In this document: in pieces, positions 4,090 to 5,820 of the stretch | Numbering within the stretch: position 1 is the first letter of the stretch | How the letters are laid out: each line of letters begins with the position of its first letter | NCBI GenBank assembly: GCA_003454605.1 | Contig: DMKD01000425.1 | Location: 1-5,820, forward strand | Length of the DNA stretch: 5,820 nucleotides | Direction of reading: 5' to 3' | From: Spirochaeta sp. | GTDB taxonomy: Bacteria; Spirochaetota; Spirochaetia; UBA9216 | Position numbers and translations under genes: made by a program | Notes under the pieces: model-generated | Told to the model about the DNA's origin: nothing | Databases searched by the model: none | The model's input: the letters and a program-made list of their open reading frames with translations, nothing else

Positions 4090-5820
4090 ATGATGAAGAC
4101 AGCAGAAAGCAAACTGCCCTCAGGCTTTATGGGGAGGATCGCATTTGTAGATTTAGGCACTCGAATCTGCAAATTTGAATCACTCGATCCGGATATAGCG
4201 GTGAGATATTTTGGAGGAAGGGGGTTGGGCACGGCTCTTTTATACCGGCATTTTGCATCCCTCTCCGGTAAGTACAAAGAGCCGTTTCGCGAGATTGAAA
4301 GTTTTTCATCCGATAACCCGGTGATTATCACAACCTCTCCTGCAACCGGGACAAAAATGCCGGGCTCGGGAAGATTTCATATGAATTTCAAGTCCCCTCT
4401 TACAGGCGGTATCGGCAGCAGTAACTCCGGCGGTTTCTGGGGTGTTTCAATGAAAAAAACCGGAATTGATGTTCTCTACATAACCGGAAAATCTGAAACA
4501 CCAGTATATCTCATCGTAGAAAAGGATAAAATCAGCTTCAAAGATGCATCCGCTTATGAGGACGCGACTACGGACGACAGTAGTGATAGAATCGCCTCCG
4601 AACTTCCAAAGGGGGGCCGTGTAATGTCGATCGGAGCGGCCGGAAAGAATCTGAACCGTTATGCCGCTGTATTAAATGAGAAAGGCCGAGCGTTCGGTCG
4701 ATGCGGCGGCGGAGCAGTCTGGGGTTCTAAGAATCTTTATGCAATTGCGGTTGTCCCTGATGCTGATACTGAAATTATAGTCGCTGATCCTGATATGCTG
4801 AGTATCAAAAACAGTAAGAGCGCTGCCTTTAAGGCTAAGATGATGCTTGATGTGGGAAAATTAACAAGAAAAGAGGTTGATTACGGAATTCTCTCATCTC
4901 TGGGCTCTCTCGGCCTGATGGGAATGGTGCATAACCATGGACAGCTTCCGCATAATAATATGCGTGACACCTCGCATGATGACCGTGATATAGACCGAAT
5001 CAGCGGCGAAGCACTCAGATATTACGATGAGGTAAAGAAGAAGGGAGAGTTCGGCATAAAAGCCAAGAAAGGAACATGCTTCAACTGCCCTGTAGCCTGT
5101 AAACGCCATATAACCATCTATGATGAGAATGGAGAGGAGTTCGATACCGGTGAAGGACCCGAGTTTGAATCGGTAACCCTGCTTGGTGCAAACCTTTCAA
5201 TATATGATCTGCCGCTCATAGCGCGTGCAAACAACGCTGCCAACCGTATGGGCATGGACACTATCAGTCTCGGGGGTACTATTTCAGCCTTTGTAGATCT
5301 CTATGAAATATGTAAGGCAAAAGACAGCCTGACAGAGCTTGAAACGCAGTTTATGAAGGACGTTCAGCCCTTCGTTGAAGAAGTCGGCGAGCCGGTTTTC
5401 GGGAATAAAGACATCCTGCTGCCGGTTATTGATTTAATTGCAAAGAGACAGGGTGTCGGTGAGTATCTTGCCGAAGGTTCATACCGCTTCGGCGAACGCT
5501 ACGGGCATACCGAATTGTCAATGACGGTTAAAAAGCAGGAGCTGCCTGCCTATGATCCGCGTACCTCCTTCAGTCAGGCACTCAGCTACGAGATGTCCAA
5601 TCGCGGCGGCTGCCACCTGGAAGGCGGCTATATGGCTGCCCAGGCATATGCCGCCGGTTACGGCGAATGGGACGGCGGGCGAACCGAAGGGACACCGCTT
5701 GTTCTAAGGAATGCCGCCTTCAGAAACACCGTTTTTGATACCATCGGCTCCTGCGTTTACACATCGTTCTCAATACCGATGGATGATTACGCAAAACTGC
5801 TGAATGCCGTTACAGGTATG
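4090..5820 (+). CDS. Aldehyde:ferredoxin oxidoreductase family, tungstopterin enzyme (5' part; C-terminus outside window)
   Basis: 577 codons are open from ATG 4090 to the right edge; family members have about 600-700 residues, so a short C-terminal part is missing. ATG at 4093 is an equally good start (AAGGTG lies at 4081-4086). The enzyme oxidises an aldehyde to the carboxylic acid and passes electrons to ferredoxin in the cytosol. Visible features: FGGRGLG (41-47) and GRCGGGAVWGSKNL (203-216) near the pterin; cluster ligands Cys330, Cys333 and Cys337 (CFNCPVAC) plus Cys555; NRMGMD (385-390) and DTIGSC (550-555), matching the two pterin-binding DxxGLD/DxxGLC motifs; GPEFES (356-361); and NRGGCH (504-509). 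The fourth cluster cysteine inside the second pterin motif is as in the Pyrococcus furiosus enzyme. The gene follows the lacI-type gene by 50 bp. The aldehyde substrate is unknown; a product of the neighbouring aldolase or GRE is the natural guess. Confidence 0.96.
   Translation, partial: MMKTAESKLPSGFMGRIAFVDLGTRICKFESLDPDIAVRYFGGRGLGTALLYRHFASLSGKYKEPFREIESFSSDNPVIITTSPATGTKMPGSGRFHMNFKSPLTGGIGSSNSGGFWGVSMKKTGIDVLYITGKSETPVYLIVEKDKISFKDASAYEDATTDDSSDRIASELPKGGRVMSIGAAGKNLNRYAAVLNEKGRAFGRCGGGAVWGSKNLYAIAVVPDADTEIIVADPDMLSIKNSKSAAFKAKMMLDVGKLTRKEVDYGILSSLGSLGLMGMVHNHGQLPHNNMRDTSHDDRDIDRISGEALRYYDEVKKKGEFGIKAKKGTCFNCPVACKRHITIYDENGEEFDTGEGPEFESVTLLGANLSIYDLPLIARANNAANRMGMDTISLGGTISAFVDLYEICKAKDSLTELETQFMKDVQPFVEEVGEPVFGNKDILLPVIDLIAKRQGVGEYLAEGSYRFGERYGHTELSMTVKKQELPAYDPRTSFSQALSYEMSNRGGCHLEGGYMAAQAYAAGYGEWDGGRTEGTPLVLRNAAFRNTVFDTIGSCVYTSFSIPMDDYAKLLNAVTGM

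Noticed and set aside
1..5820. Bacterial microcompartment association
   Set aside because: No shell protein gene is present, and the GRE begins at the catalytic core with no targeting extension. Absence within this window does not exclude shell genes elsewhere.

Overview
The window holds five protein genes and their control regions. It looks like part of an anaerobic catabolic locus. Two of the enzymes, a glycyl radical enzyme (GRE) and a tungsten or molybdenum aldehyde:ferredoxin oxidoreductase (AOR), are oxygen-sensitive families, so the host is almost certainly a strictly or facultatively anaerobic bacterium. Gene style (strong GGAG-type ribosome sites, AT-rich intergenic DNA, mid-range GC in genes, LacI and DeoR regulators) would suit Bacillota or Spirochaetota, but the sequence does not decide the phylum.

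Layout. Positions 1-1164 (minus) encode the first 388 residues of a GRE, cut off by the left edge before its catalytic cysteine and glycyl loop. Positions 1165-1353 are its leader: three inverted repeats, a 14-bp direct repeat, a LacI-type operator and a probable promoter. Positions 1354-2130 (minus) encode a DeoR-family regulator. Positions 2131-2256 are a divergent promoter region with three ACCATA boxes. Positions 2257-2943 (plus) encode a zinc class II aldolase like L-fuculose-1-phosphate aldolase. Positions 2944-3028 hold a terminator that overlaps a near-consensus promoter, followed by a second LacI-type operator. Positions 3029-4039 (plus) encode a LacI-family regulator with a TTG start. 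Positions 4090-5820 (plus) encode the first 577 residues of an AOR, cut by the right edge. No non-coding stretch exceeds 300 bases, and no tRNA, rRNA, insertion sequence or CRISPR array was seen.

How the parts may work together (inference). The aldolase would split a phosphorylated sugar into dihydroxyacetone phosphate and a small aldehyde such as lactaldehyde. The GRE, if it is a diol dehydratase-type eliminase, could convert the reduced diol to another aldehyde. The AOR could oxidise that aldehyde to the acid while reducing ferredoxin. The DeoR protein is placed to sense a sugar phosphate and control the aldolase and itself. The LacI protein is linked to the GRE promoter and its own leader by two matching palindromes. 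No microcompartment gene and no GRE-activating enzyme lies in the window. The substrate is not determined by this sequence.
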